From CAADGU01 sp035444285 (GTDB lineage: Bacteria; Chloroflexota; Anaerolineae; Promineifilales; Promineifilaceae), in contig DAOMOK010000008.1 in NCBI GenBank assembly GCA_035444285.1, positions 220,229 to 284,228 of the forward strand: DNA of 64,000 nt. Direction: 5' to 3'. Numbering within the stretch: the stretch's first letter is position 1; each line of letters begins with the position of its first letter. Both the position numbers and the translations under genes were made by a program. The notes beneath the pieces are model-generated. The model was not told where the DNA came from. It worked only from the letters and a program-made list of their open reading frames with translations, and did no database searches. Shown here piece by piece: positions 40,782-50,265 of the stretch.

Positions 40782-41593
40782 TGTATTACGGCCGTGACCT
40801 CCCAAAAAGCCGCCGCCACAGGCGCCGCCACCGGATCATCCGGGTGGTCGTGCATCAATGGGTCAGCCTTGTTAATCCCCTTCGAGATAATCGGCGTCAG
40901 GGGGATGCGGCCCAGAATCGGCGTCTCTTCCAGATTGGGCGGACGCCACTTGTCTGACCGTTGAAAAATCTCATGCCGCTGGCCACAGTCGGGGCAGACA
41001 AAATAACTCATGTTCTCCACAATTCCCAGAATCGGGATGTCATCCTGCTGAAAGAGGCGCAGTGAACGGCCGGCGTCCAGCAGACTCAAATCTTGCGGTG
41101 TGGTTACAATGACCACGCCATCAATGGGCACATGCGCCACCAACGACGCTTGCGGCTGCCCGGCTGAGGGCGGCAGGTCAATAAACAGGTAATCCAGTTC
41201 CCCCCAGACCACATCCTTCAGCGTTTGCACCACTAGCTGGCCTACTGCGTCCGGGCTGCGCGCCGGGTCAATCACCTCATCCTCGCCCACCAGCAGCCCA
41301 ATAGACATCACCTTCAGGCCAAAGCGGGTGAGGGGCTGGATGTAAGGCAGCGCCTCTTTGCGGCGGGCTACGGCCATGTAGCCCTGGCTGGCTTTGCGGC
41401 GGTGTACGCCCAACATGAGCGGCACGTTGGGGCCATAAATGTCGGCGTCGAAGATGCCCACTTTGGCCCCGGTTCGTTGCATTGCCAGCGCCAGATTAAC
41501 TGTTACCGTCGTTTTGCCCACACCTCCCTTGCCGCTGGCAACCACAATGACATGTTTTACATCTGGTAGATAAATTTTTTGGTTCATATTCAT
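40757..41593 (-). CDS. mrp: Mrp/NBP35-type ATP-binding iron-sulfur carrier protein
   Basis: The 278-residue P-loop ATPase has the deviant Walker A HVIVVASGKGGVGKTTVTVN (residues about 14-33), the switch FDADIYGPNVPLMLGV, Walker B LDYLFIDLPP, and the Cys pair CPDCGQRHEIF that holds a bridging Fe-S cluster in this family. The N-terminal DUF59 domain seen in many homologues is absent. It probably delivers Fe-S clusters to target proteins. The C-terminal RLEIEG comes from a word array, so it may not be native. Confidence 0.9.
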   Translation of the reverse strand: MNMNQKIYLPDVKHVIVVASGKGGVGKTTVTVNLALAMQRTGAKVGIFDADIYGPNVPLMLGVHRRKASQGYMAVARRKEALPYIQPLTRFGLKVMSIGLLVGEDEVIDPARSPDAVGQLVVQTLKDVVWGELDYLFIDLPPSAGQPQASLVAHVPIDGVVIVTTPQDLSLLDAGRSLRLFQQDDIPILGIVENMSYFVCPDCGQRHEIFQRSDKWRPPNLEETPILGRIPLTPIISKGINKADPLMHDHPDDPVAAPVAAAFWEVTAVIQERLEIEG

Positions 41594-41603
41594 AGAGGTA
41601 CAA

Positions 41604-41637
41604 AGACCTGGCAGGTTTCAGAAAACCTGTCAGGTCT
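41604..41637. repeat. Hairpin repeat GACCTGGCAGGTTT / AAACCTGTCAGGTCT
   Basis: This copy overlaps the stop codon of the TPR gene: reading the minus strand, the repeat's GACCTGACAGG supplies the TGA. It lies 11 bp before the mrp start codon, between two genes in the same direction. A terminator or partial terminator role is plausible. Confidence 0.8.
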
Positions 41638-42907
41638 GGTTTAGATGTGCAAACACGGCTTTGACGGGCGGCGCAGACAGGAAGGTCTGGCGCAGGCTTT
41701 CATCTTCCAGTGGGTAGATGATTTGTTCCAGCACCTCGGCGGCAATGCGGTAATGAGTGCCTGCCAGCGCCGGGTTGGGCGAGATTTCCGCGAGGGCAGC
41801 ATGAAGCTGCCAGAGTAGCGTTTGCTGGCCTGTTTCATGCGCCAGAAAAAGGGCTTGCTGCCACAACTGCTCTGCCTGGATGAGGTCGCCCTCAGCCTGG
41901 GCGCATAACCCCAAAACGTGCATGGCCTGGGCGCGGAAGTCGCGGGCGCTGCTTTGATCGGCCAGGTCTAACAGTCGCTGCCCATATTCAGCCGCTTTGG
42001 CATTGTTGTCTCTGGCGTGTTCGGCCAGTGCCAGCGAGTAAATCGCCTGGTAGGTTAAAAAGGGCTGACCTACTACTTCGCTCAGGCGCAGCGACTGACG
42101 TAGATTTTCAATGCCTTCGTCCATCTGGCCCAGGTAAGAAAGCTCCACACCCATGTTACGCTTCATGTCCACTTCCATGGAGGGCAGGTCTATTTTTTCG
42201 GCCAGGGTGAGAGCTTCGCGGTGGTAAACAAGCGCCTGCTGCATGTCATAGAGAAGCTGGTAACTTTCGCCGAGGTTGGTCAGGATCACGGCCGTTTCCA
42301 TTTCCCCCACCTGCCGCCCATCTTCTAAAGCGGATTTGAAGGCCACAATGCTTTTGTCAATCTGCCCCTGCCGCTGGCGGATCATGCCCATCCAGTTCCA
42401 GGTGCGCGTTTTTTCTTCCACATCATCTAGTTGACGGAACAGCGATAGTGATTTTTCAATGTGGGACAATGCTTCTTCATACCGGCCCAGGTAGAAGTAG
42501 GTGGCTGCCAGACCTTGTAGGGTGAGGGCACGGCCGTAGGTGTAATTCAGCGTTTCTGCCAGTTGCAGCGCCTCGCGGTGCAGCCCCATTGCCTTTTCAT
42601 GCTCGCCCATGCTGCTGTGCTGTTGGGCTACCAGTTCCGTGCCTAATACCTGCTGCTGGCTGGTGCGCGCTTCCTGCCGAAACTGCCGGTAGCTGCTCAT
42701 AGCCGCTTCCTGATGGCCCAGACGCCGCTGCAACAGTCCGCGCTGGCGCAGAGCCAACAGGCGCATTTTTACCATGGCCGGATCTTCCGTCTTGGCGTCG
42801 GTTTCTTCGAGGACGGCCGTGTACAGTTGAATCGCCCCGGCTGTGTCATGCACGCGCCTGGCTTCGTTTGCCTGTCCCATTTGTTCGATGAGAGAAGTTT
42901 CGTTCAT
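41630..42907 (-). CDS. TPR-repeat protein
   Basis: The 425-residue protein is built of about nine tetratricopeptide repeats, for example ALTLQGLAATYFYLGRYEEA, LSHIEKSLSLFRQLDDVEEK and HYREALTLAEKIDLPSMEV-like segments, over about residues 15-350. It has no signal peptide, enzymatic or DNA-binding domain, so it is a protein-interaction scaffold of unknown partner. Its stop codon is provided by a dispersed hairpin repeat, so the C-terminus may have been trimmed or extended. mrp follows in the same direction after about 36 bp. Confidence 0.85.
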   Translation of the reverse strand: MNETSLIEQMGQANEARRVHDTAGAIQLYTAVLEETDAKTEDPAMVKMRLLALRQRGLLQRRLGHQEAAMSSYRQFRQEARTSQQQVLGTELVAQQHSSMGEHEKAMGLHREALQLAETLNYTYGRALTLQGLAATYFYLGRYEEALSHIEKSLSLFRQLDDVEEKTRTWNWMGMIRQRQGQIDKSIVAFKSALEDGRQVGEMETAVILTNLGESYQLLYDMQQALVYHREALTLAEKIDLPSMEVDMKRNMGVELSYLGQMDEGIENLRQSLRLSEVVGQPFLTYQAIYSLALAEHARDNNAKAAEYGQRLLDLADQSSARDFRAQAMHVLGLCAQAEGDLIQAEQLWQQALFLAHETGQQTLLWQLHAALAEISPNPALAGTHYRIAAEVLEQIIYPLEDESLRQTFLSAPPVKAVFAHLNQT

Positions 42908-43113
42908 AGTGCAAAAGTGATTGGGTAACTGGGTGTTTCAATGACCCAACGACCCCATTTCATTCCGGGCAAAGTGTATCATACTCAATTCCATACAAAA
43001 AGATGTGCGCGTTGGGCACGGCCGTGACGCAGACCTATAATTAGCCACAGGAAACAACACGGGCAGCCGCAATCCGCTGAATCTGTGGCGTATGTACACG
43101 AGGAGAAGTAGAT

Positions 43114-44805
43114 ATGAAACAAGCATGGTGGAAAGAAAGCGTAGTGTATCAAATTTACCCCCGCAGTTTTTATGATAGCAATGGCGACGGTATCGGCGAC
43201 TTGCGCGGGATTATCCAGAAACTTGATTATCTGAAGGAACTGGGCGTGAATGTGGTCTGGCTTTCGCCGGTCTACCGGTCGCCCAACGATGATAATGGCT
43301 ATGACATTAGCAACTACCAGGAAATCATGGCGGAGTTTGGCACGCTGGCGGATTGGGAAGAGATGCTCGCCGGGATGCATCAGCGTGGCCTGAAGTTGGT
43401 GATGGACCTGGTGGTCAACCACACCTCAGACGAACACCCCTGGTTCCAACAGTCACGCCAATCAAAAGACAACCCGTACCGGAATTGGTACATCTGGCGA
43501 CCGGCGAAAGACGGCCGTGAACCCAACAACTGGGCCTCTTTCTTCAGCGGTTCCGCCTGGCAATATGACGACCTGACCGGCGAGTATTTCCTGCACCTCT
43601 TTTCGCGCAAACAGCCAGACCTGAATTGGGAAAATCCGCAGGTGCGCACGGCCGTGTACGAGATGATGCATTGGTGGCTGCAAAAGGGCGTGGATGGTTT
43701 CCGCATGGATGTCATCAACATGATTTCTAAAGTGCCGGGTTTGCCTGATGTGCCCGCTGCCACCCCGGATCGTTACCAGTTTGGTGGCGCCCATTTCATC
43801 AACGGCCCGCGCCTGATGGAGTTTTTGCAGGAGATGAAACAAAATGTACTCTCCCACTACGACATTCTCACCGTGGGCGAAACGCCGTTGGTAACGACCC
43901 AAAATGGCATCGAGATCACCCACGAAGAAACCGGCGTGTTGAACATGCTGTTCCAGTTTGAACATATGGATTTAGATGCTGATGAGGGGGGCGATGCGGC
44001 CCGGCGTAGCGTGAGAGCCTGGGGCCTGTTGGAGCTAAAGGAGATTATGAGCCGTTGGCAAAAGGATTTAGAAAACGGCGGCTGGAACAGCATTTACCTG
44101 AGCAACCACGATCAACCTCGCGCCGTCTCCCGTTTCGGCAACGACGGCCGTTACCGCATCGAATCGGCCAAACTGCTGGCAACCTTTACCCACCTGCTGC
44201 AAGGCACCCCTTACATCTACCAGGGGGAAGAGATTGGCATGACCAATGTCGCGTTTGATTCCATAGAGGATTATCGTGACATCGAAACGCTCAATTTATT
44301 CCGGGAGTTGACCGGGGAAAAAGGAGTTGATCCCCAAACCGTCATGCCGCTCATCCATGCCAAGAGCCGCGACAATGCCCGCACACCCATGCAATGGGAT
44401 GAGGGGCCAAATGGCGGTTTTAGCAGCGGCGATCCCTGGATCAAGATGAACCCGAACTACCCGGAGATCAATGTGCGGCAGGCGTTAGCCGATCCGAACT
44501 CCATATTTTACTACTACCGGCAGTTGATCCGATTGCGTAAACAATACCCGGTGATCGTCTACGGCACGTATGACCTGATTTTGGACGCCCACGAGCAAAT
44601 TTATGCCTTCACCCGGACGTTGGACGAGGAACGGCTGTTGGTGATGTTGAACTTTTCGGCGGACACGGCCGTGTTCACCCTCCCCCCGCACATTTCCTTT
44701 ACCGACAAGGACTTGCTCATCAGTAACTACGAAGTCAGCACGGCTGACGACATCCGCCTGTTAACCCTACACCCTTTTGAAGCGCGCGTTTACCGGCTTT
44801 GGTAG
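43114..44805 (+). CDS. GH13 oligo-1,6-glucosidase / alpha-glucosidase
   Basis: The 563-residue intracellular enzyme hydrolyses alpha-1,6 (and perhaps alpha-1,4) bonds of short glucosides. It has the GH13 core: VYQIYPRSFYDSNGDGIGDL, VMDLVVNHTSDEHPWF, nucleophile Asp199 (GVDGFRMDVIN), acid/base Glu256 (TVGETPLV) and Asp333 (SNHDQPRAV). The VIN after the nucleophile is the mark of the oligo-1,6-glucosidase subfamily. AGGAG stands ahead of the ATG. No sugar transporter or regulator adjoins, and the 206-bp upstream gap contains no recognised element. Confidence 0.93.
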   Translation: MKQAWWKESVVYQIYPRSFYDSNGDGIGDLRGIIQKLDYLKELGVNVVWLSPVYRSPNDDNGYDISNYQEIMAEFGTLADWEEMLAGMHQRGLKLVMDLVVNHTSDEHPWFQQSRQSKDNPYRNWYIWRPAKDGREPNNWASFFSGSAWQYDDLTGEYFLHLFSRKQPDLNWENPQVRTAVYEMMHWWLQKGVDGFRMDVINMISKVPGLPDVPAATPDRYQFGGAHFINGPRLMEFLQEMKQNVLSHYDILTVGETPLVTTQNGIEITHEETGVLNMLFQFEHMDLDADEGGDAARRSVRAWGLLELKEIMSRWQKDLENGGWNSIYLSNHDQPRAVSRFGNDGRYRIESAKLLATFTHLLQGTPYIYQGEEIGMTNVAFDSIEDYRDIETLNLFRELTGEKGVDPQTVMPLIHAKSRDNARTPMQWDEGPNGGFSSGDPWIKMNPNYPEINVRQALADPNSIFYYYRQLIRLRKQYPVIVYGTYDLILDAHEQIYAFTRTLDEERLLVMLNFSADTAVFTLPPHISFTDKDLLISNYEVSTADDIRLLTLHPFEARVYRLW

Positions 44806-44833
44806 CTGGGTTGTAAGTGATTGATTGATCGCC

Positions 44834-44866
44834 AGACATCCGATTTCTTCAAAAAATCGGATGTCT
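44834..44866. terminator. Hairpin AGACATCCGATTTCTT / AAAAAATCGGATGTCT
   Basis: A 33-bp near-perfect inverted repeat lies 29 bp after the glucosidase stop. It is the sister of the hairpin at 18862-18894, differing at three paired positions, which argues for a dispersed family that serves as terminators. Confidence 0.75.
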
Positions 44867-44910
44867 GCCCGGCTGTGTCACCAGTTGCTCGCCTTTTTTC
44901 ATCCGATATA

Positions 44911-44945
44911 ATTGATACAAAATACCAAAGATACAAAGTATCAAT
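44911..44945. promoter_or_regulatory. Possible metal-responsive operator upstream of the zinc-binding lipoprotein gene
   Basis: ATTGATAC (44911-44918) and GTATCAAT (44938-44945) form an exact inverted repeat with a 19-bp spacer that contains two further ATAC words. It lies 18 bp before the start codon, in the right place for a Zur/MntR-type repressor. The regulator is not identified. Confidence 0.5.
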
Positions 44946-44962
44946 GAGGAGAATAGAACAAG

Positions 44963-46033
44963 ATGAGCGCAAGTAAACGTTGGCGACTATCGCTGATTGG
45001 TCTGGTGATTTTGCTTTTGAGTTTTCTAGTAGTCGGTTGTGCTGGCGGGGTGACTACAGAGGCAACGGCCGTATCAGCCCCGACAATTACCCATCCCGAA
45101 GAAGATGACCATGAGGGCGCAGAGGAAATACTTTCGCTGCCGGAACTGGTAGCCGTGGCCCAGCCCGGCGAACCGCTTCAGGTGGTAGCCACCACCAGCA
45201 TCATTGGTGATGTGGTGGCCCAGGTGGGCGGCGAGGCCATCGCCCTGACCACGCTGATGGGGCCAGGGCAAGACCCGCACAGTTACCAACCGGGGGCGCG
45301 TCAGCTCACGGCCGTAGCTAACGCCGATGTTATCTTTGTCAACGGATGGGATTTAGAAGAAGCGTTGGTGCGCAACCTGGAAAGCATCAGCGATAAGGAA
45401 ATTTTCGTGCCCATTTCGGCAAATATCCAACCATTGGCGTTTGGTGGGGCTGACCACGATGATGAAGATGAGCAGGAACATGCCCACCACGGCGCAGATC
45501 CCCACGTCTGGCAGGCAGTACCGAATGTGGTGCAGTGGGTGAACAATGTGCAGCAAACATTGAGCGCACTGGACCCGGCGCATACGGCCGTATACGAACA
45601 AAACGCCACCGCTTATCTGGCAGCATTGGCCGAGTTGGAGGCATATGCGCAGGTTGAGTTGGCGACCATTCCTGCCGACAAGCGCGTCTTGATCACCAAC
45701 CATGACGCCCTGGCCTATTTTGCCCACGCCTATGATTTTGAAATCCTGGGCACTGTGATACCAGGGGCCAGCACGTTGGCCGAAAGTTCAGCGACCAGTC
45801 TGGCGGCGCTGGTACAACTGATGACGGCGCATGGCGTTTGCACCATCTTTGCCGAGAATACCAGCAATGCCAATCTGGCAACGGCCGTTGCCGCCGAATT
45901 GAAAGGGTGCGCGGGCGGCGTCCAGGTGAGCCAGCTTTATACTGACGCGCTTGGCCCAGCCGGCAGCGGCGCGGACAGCTACATCGGCATGTTCCGGGCC
46001 AATGTGGATACTATTGTAGAGGGGTTGCGTTGA
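44963..46033 (+). CDS. Zinc/manganese ABC transporter substrate-binding lipoprotein (ZnuA/TroA family)
   Basis: The 356-residue lipoprotein has a signal peptide ending in VVGC (Cys26). The metal-binding fold shows ATTSIIGDVVAQVGGEAIAL, the first ligand His in MGPGQDPHSYQPG, the second in HHGADPHVWQAVPN, and the last acidic ligand in FAENTSNANLA. A His/Asp-rich loop (HDDEDEQEHAHH, about 156-167) is typical of zinc-specific members. The third usual ligand His is in LITNHDALAYF. No permease or ATPase gene follows. A long inverted repeat upstream suggests metal control. Confidence 0.9.
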   Translation: MSASKRWRLSLIGLVILLLSFLVVGCAGGVTTEATAVSAPTITHPEEDDHEGAEEILSLPELVAVAQPGEPLQVVATTSIIGDVVAQVGGEAIALTTLMGPGQDPHSYQPGARQLTAVANADVIFVNGWDLEEALVRNLESISDKEIFVPISANIQPLAFGGADHDDEDEQEHAHHGADPHVWQAVPNVVQWVNNVQQTLSALDPAHTAVYEQNATAYLAALAELEAYAQVELATIPADKRVLITNHDALAYFAHAYDFEILGTVIPGASTLAESSATSLAALVQLMTAHGVCTIFAENTSNANLATAVAAELKGCAGGVQVSQLYTDALGPAGSGADSYIGMFRANVDTIVEGLR

Positions 46034-46240
46034 ATCAGTTGCCAGGTTTCACCAGAAAAGCCAACAAAATAAGGCCTATTTTGCCTCATAAGTAGGGTAT
46101 TACCCCATTCATTTGTCTCATATTCCCAAGCATTATTAGCATTGAGATTGGCTGTGATAAGTAAAACGAATGAGGCAGCACGGATGATCTGACAATTAGC
46201 AATTGGCGTGTTGCCCCGGCCAAACAAGGAGATAGACAAA

Positions 46241-46510
46241 ATGAACTTTATTATCTGGATAATCGTTGGTGGCATACTGGGCTGGCTGGCCAGTCTGGTG
46301 ATGGGAACCGATCGGCAGCAAGGCCTGCTCTTGAACATTATTGTCGGTATTGTAGGCGCGTTCCTGGCGGGATTGGTGTTGACTCCCATTTTGGGCATCG
46401 GCACAATCAACCAAAGTGATTTCAGCCTGCCCGGATTGATCGTGTCATTCTTAGGCGCTTTGGGTTTGCTGGCAATCATCAACTTGTTCCGCCGCGGCAC
46501 TGTACGTTAA
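46241..46510 (+). CDS. GlsB/YeaQ/YmgE-type small membrane protein
   Basis: The 89-residue protein belongs to the transglycosylase-associated (GlsB/YmgE) family: three hydrophobic helices with IIVGGILGWLASLVMG, LNIIVGIVGAFLAGLVL and IVSFLGALGLLAIINLFRR. It is a stress-linked inner membrane protein of unknown activity. AAGGAG lies 9 bases before the ATG at 46241; an in-frame start 33 bases upstream has no such site. A strong terminator follows, so it is probably a single-gene unit. Confidence 0.88.
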   Translation: MNFIIWIIVGGILGWLASLVMGTDRQQGLLLNIIVGIVGAFLAGLVLTPILGIGTINQSDFSLPGLIVSFLGALGLLAIINLFRRGTVR

Positions 46511-46540
46511 CTCAAAGCTCTTCTGAATGCAGTAATAACA

Positions 46541-46571
46541 AAAAACAGCCCCTTTTTAAGGGGCTGTTTTT
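46541..46571 (+). terminator. Rho-independent terminator after the GlsB-like gene
   Basis: AACAGCCCCTT pairs with AAGGGGCTGTT and is followed by a T-run, starting about 30 bp after the stop. The preceding A-run makes it usable from both sides. Confidence 0.92.
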
Positions 46572-46660
46572 GCATGATAGAGTCATTTCCTGGTGATCAA
46601 TCATGAGACCTCACCATTATGCCTTGTGTTTCTTTATCACCCACACCCTGGAGGTAAGTC

Positions 46661-47740
46661 ATGTCCCTTTCCGAAATCAAACAGTTGATTGTTGAATCCT
46701 TCAAAGAGTGGCAGACAGACAAAGCCTCTCGTCTGGCGGCCGCCCTTTCTTACTACACCGTCTTTTCCATTCCGCCGCTCCTAACCATCGCATTGGCTAT
46801 TGCCGGCCGGTTGGTAGGGCAGCAGGCGGCGCGCGCCGAGCTAATGCAACAAAGCCAGAATCTGGTGGGCGAAACCGGTGCGGAGGCCATCCAGCAAATT
46901 CTGGAGAATGCCAGCCAGCCGGAGGCCAGTTCACTGGCGGCCATTATCGGTATTGCCGTCTTGTTGTTTGGCGCTTCTGGCGTCTTTATGCAGCTACAAG
47001 ACGCAATGAACACCATCTGGAACGTCCAACCCTCACCTGATCGCGGCATTATTGGCACGATCAAAGACCGTTTTCTCTCCTTTTCTATGGTGGTGGGTGT
47101 GGGGTTTTTACTGTTGGTCTCCCTCATTATCAGTTCGATGCTGGCTGCTTTCTACAACTATATTGGCAATTGGCAACTGCTCTCCATTGGCCCCCTCGCC
47201 CAGGTGATCGATATAGCCCTGTCTTTTATCATTGTGACGTTTCTGTTTGCCCTGATCTTTAAGGTGATCCCGGATGTTCAAATCAAGTGGCGTGACGTGT
47301 GGCCGGGGGCGGTAGTCACCGCTTTTTTGTTTACGATTGGCGAATGGGCCTTGAGCTTCTATTTAGGTAACATGGCCCCGGAATCTACCTACGGTGCAGC
47401 CGGTTCGCTCATTGTTCTTTTGCTTTGGGTTTATTATTCGGCCCAAATCTTGTTCTTTGGCGCAGAATTTACCCAGGTATATGCGCACAAATTTGGCTCT
47501 TACATTCTGGAGTCTCAGTCTCAGCATGGCGCTGTTACCCGGCCTACAGCGACGGCAACGACGCCGACTCCCCTCGACCGCCGGTTAGCAATTAAACGGC
47601 CGTCGCTAACGGCCGTGACCCAGAAAACGGCGTTAGCCGAGGGCATGACAACTTATAATCGCTATGTCATCAATGTATTAGCCATTCCGGTGGCCGCGGG
47701 GCAGTTGATTCGGCGGTTATGGCGGCATGACACAGTCTAA
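46661..47740 (+). CDS. YihY/BrkB family membrane protein
   Basis: The 359-residue protein has about six transmembrane helices and the family marks DKASRLAAALSYYTVFSIPP, GVFMQLQDAMNTIWNV and GAAGSLIVLLLWVYYSAQIL with FFGAEFTQVYAH. The family was once called ribonuclease BN in error; its true role, perhaps transport or envelope function, is unknown. A cytosolic tail of about 80 residues rich in Thr/Ala/Arg follows. GGAGG precedes the ATG. It converges on the ABC exporter genes with a 14-bp gap that contains an ACGGCCGT octamer. Confidence 0.9.
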   Translation: MSLSEIKQLIVESFKEWQTDKASRLAAALSYYTVFSIPPLLTIALAIAGRLVGQQAARAELMQQSQNLVGETGAEAIQQILENASQPEASSLAAIIGIAVLLFGASGVFMQLQDAMNTIWNVQPSPDRGIIGTIKDRFLSFSMVVGVGFLLLVSLIISSMLAAFYNYIGNWQLLSIGPLAQVIDIALSFIIVTFLFALIFKVIPDVQIKWRDVWPGAVVTAFLFTIGEWALSFYLGNMAPESTYGAAGSLIVLLLWVYYSAQILFFGAEFTQVYAHKFGSYILESQSQHGAVTRPTATATTPTPLDRRLAIKRPSLTAVTQKTALAEGMTTYNRYVINVLAIPVAAGQLIRRLWRHDTV

Positions 47741-47754
47741 ACGGCCGTTTAAGA

Positions 47755-49299
47755 TTACAGACGCGCCATTTGCCGCCGCAGCCGTAACCAGGCCCAAATA
47801 AAGAGGATGGAGCCAAAGAGCAGCAGCCCCAGGTAGAGTATCTGATTACCCGGCTGACCGCGCAGCATGATGCTTTGCAGAAGTTGTGTGCCATAGGTGG
47901 CTGGCAAGAGCCAGGATAGCACATGAACGGGAGGCGCTAAGCGGTAGAGGGGCAGGAAAAAGCCGCTGAAAAAAATGCTGGCTAAAAGGATGATCATGGC
48001 GTATTGGATGGCCTGGCTGTCGGTTTGGGCAGCCAGCGAAATGAGAAAGCCGATACCCAGAGAAGCGCACAGTACGCCGACAATCGCCAGTACATAATTA
48101 CCCCAACTACCGAGCATGGGCATGCCCAGACCGTAGATGATAAGAATCGTGAGAACCGCCGCCAACACGGCCGTGACCAGGAGGAAACTCAGGAACTTGC
48201 CCAGTAGTGTTTCCAACACTGAAACTGGCGCTACCTGAAAAAACTCAATGGAGCCGCCTCGTTTTTCGCCAATAATGGAAAGACTGGCAAGCGTGATAGC
48301 AATATGCTGTAACAGCAGGGCGATCACGGCCGGTACGTAAAAATAGGTGGGGTCAAGGTGTTCCGGGGCCACGCTGAATGTTTCGCTGCGAAAAGGAGCA
48401 ACCAAAACCTGCGCTTCCATTTCTTGAAATTGGATCAGGAGCGCATCAACTTCGGCTAAATCCGTTTCCAACTGTTCAGCCAGTTCTATTTCCTCTGACA
48501 GGCTGGCGTCTGTACTGTCCATACCAGCCAGGGTGTTAAGATTATTCTGGATGGCGGCCAGGCGGGCGGGCAGGTCGGCTATGGGTGTGTGGTTGTCAAT
48601 GTTGCTGTCAATTTCACCAGCCGCGGTCATTTGGGCAAATAATAACAGCCCAGAACCAACAGCCAGTGTGAGCATATCTACATCTTGTTGCATGGTGGCG
48701 GCCGTGTCTCTGCCCAGAGCCGCATCCCCACTTTCCAATGCCTGGCGCACGGCCGTAGCCTGGGCGCGGGCCTCGCTCACCGACGTTTGCCACACGGCCG
48801 TTTCCGTTTTAGTTTCTTCCAGCGCCGCCAGCAGCACTTGTTTGTTAATAGTTTCCGCCATCCGGTCCCCCAACACCTGGATGTAAGCCGTCTCAAAGGG
48901 GTCAACCTCAGCGTGATAAAGGGCAAATGTCGCCTGCTGATTCTCTTCCCAATCAGTCATAGGGTCGAAAGGCGTCACCACCACCAGGTCTACACTCTGG
49001 TTGCGCAACTGGCGGTCGGCGCTGTCAGCATCGCTGGTGATGCCTATGAACTCCACGCGGTTGGCCAAAGAAGTAGCATACTCTTCTACCAGGGTGACAA
49101 TGGTGCTGCCTTCGGGTATCACCAGCAGCGTGCGCAGTGTCCGGGGTGTATCACGATAGCCAATGCCAAAAATCAACAAGATGAAAAATGGCCCCAGAAT
49201 GAGTGAAAAAAGGAGACGCGGCTGGCTGAAAATGGTCAACGTCTCCTTGCGAACAAAGGCAAATACACGGACAAAAAAACGGAAGAAGTTGTTAAACAT
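47755..49299 (-). CDS. ABC-2 type exporter permease
   Basis: The 514-residue membrane protein has one N-terminal helix (about 24-46, LLFSLILGPFFILLIFGIGY), an extracytoplasmic region of about 290 residues with coiled-coil character, and five C-terminal helices (ALLLQHIAITLASLSIIGEK with GKFLSFLLVTAVLAAVL and IILLASIFFSGFFLPL). This is the ABC2_membrane_3 layout used for drug, lipid or polymer export. ATG at 49299 is used; it overlaps the upstream ATPase stop by 8 bp, so the pair is translationally coupled. The cargo is unknown. Confidence 0.88.
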   Translation of the reverse strand: MFNNFFRFFVRVFAFVRKETLTIFSQPRLLFSLILGPFFILLIFGIGYRDTPRTLRTLLVIPEGSTIVTLVEEYATSLANRVEFIGITSDADSADRQLRNQSVDLVVVTPFDPMTDWEENQQATFALYHAEVDPFETAYIQVLGDRMAETINKQVLLAALEETKTETAVWQTSVSEARAQATAVRQALESGDAALGRDTAATMQQDVDMLTLAVGSGLLLFAQMTAAGEIDSNIDNHTPIADLPARLAAIQNNLNTLAGMDSTDASLSEEIELAEQLETDLAEVDALLIQFQEMEAQVLVAPFRSETFSVAPEHLDPTYFYVPAVIALLLQHIAITLASLSIIGEKRGGSIEFFQVAPVSVLETLLGKFLSFLLVTAVLAAVLTILIIYGLGMPMLGSWGNYVLAIVGVLCASLGIGFLISLAAQTDSQAIQYAMIILLASIFFSGFFLPLYRLAPPVHVLSWLLPATYGTQLLQSIMLRGQPGNQILYLGLLLFGSILFIWAWLRLRRQMARL

Positions 49300-50260
49300 C
49301 CTCTCTTTCCTTTTCAATGATTTTGACAAAGATGTCGTCGAAGGGCAGCACGTACTCATTGGCCGATTCCACGGCAATCCCCTGCTCCTGGCACCAGGCC
49401 AGAAGTTGGGGCAGGGCCGCGCTGCCATCATCCACAACAAGTTCCACCGTTGATTCGGATAAACGAGAGACACGGCCGTCATTCACGAATGCTTGTTGGC
49501 GCAACTGCGTAAGCTGCCCATACGCCACTTCTTCTTCCGTGCGCAGGTGCAGCACATCACCACCCTGGGCACGCTGCCGCAGCGCCGTCGGCGTTTCTAC
49601 AGTCAACAGGCGTCCTTTGTCCAGCACACCTACGTAGTCACAGTAAGCGGCTTCGCCCACGTACTGAGTAGTAACAAATAGGGTGTACCCCCTCTGTTGC
49701 AGCTCTACAAAGTAATCCCAAAACTTACGCCGCAAGATGGGATCGATACCGGCGGTTGGCTCATCTAAAAAAAGCAACGAGGGGTTGTTTACCAGCGACG
49801 CTGCCAGGCTCAACCGCCGTTGCATCCCCCCTGAAAGCTGGCTGGCTCGTTTTTGCCAATGGTCTTCTAACTCCACCAGGCGCAATAAGTCATGGAGCCG
49901 TTGGTGACGGCGCAGCGGCACGCCATAGAGCGAGGCCACAAAATTAAGATTTTGCCAGACGGTGAGTTCCGGGTAGAGCACAAATTGCTGCGGCATGTAA
50001 CCAATCCTCTCCTGATCCTGGCGGCTGAATGCCTGGGGCGCGGTGTTTAATACACTTGCAGTGCCGCTGGTAGGCGTATAAACCCCCAGCAGCAAACGTA
50101 CCGTTGTTGTTTTGCCACAGCCACTAGGGCCGATGAAACCGAAAATGCTGCCAGTCGGGATGTGCAGGTTGATATGATCAACGGCCGTTTGCTCGCCAAA
50201 TTTTTTCGTCAGGTCTACCGTCTCTATCACCAGCTCACTACTCATAAATTTTTCTTCCAT
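49292..50260 (-). CDS. ABC exporter ATP-binding protein
   Basis: The 322-residue ATPase has Walker A IGPSGCGKTTTVRLLLG, signature LSGGMQRRLSLAASLV and Walker B LLFLDEPTAGIDP, followed by the usual drug-exporter C-terminal extension of about 90 residues. It drives the permease encoded directly downstream. A start 15 bases later (MSSELVIETVD) is equally possible; the upstream one is kept. The M48 protease gene ends 5 bp before it, so protease, ATPase and permease may form one operon. Confidence 0.92.
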   Translation of the reverse strand: MEEKFMSSELVIETVDLTKKFGEQTAVDHINLHIPTGSIFGFIGPSGCGKTTTVRLLLGVYTPTSGTASVLNTAPQAFSRQDQERIGYMPQQFVLYPELTVWQNLNFVASLYGVPLRRHQRLHDLLRLVELEDHWQKRASQLSGGMQRRLSLAASLVNNPSLLFLDEPTAGIDPILRRKFWDYFVELQQRGYTLFVTTQYVGEAAYCDYVGVLDKGRLLTVETPTALRQRAQGGDVLHLRTEEEVAYGQLTQLRQQAFVNDGRVSRLSESTVELVVDDGSAALPQLLAWCQEQGIAVESANEYVLPFDDIFVKIIEKEREDV

Positions 50261-50265
50261 GATGT

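Noticed and set aside
46661..47740. Ribonuclease BN
   Set aside because: This old family name is a misannotation; the protein is a multi-pass membrane protein of the YihY/BrkB family.
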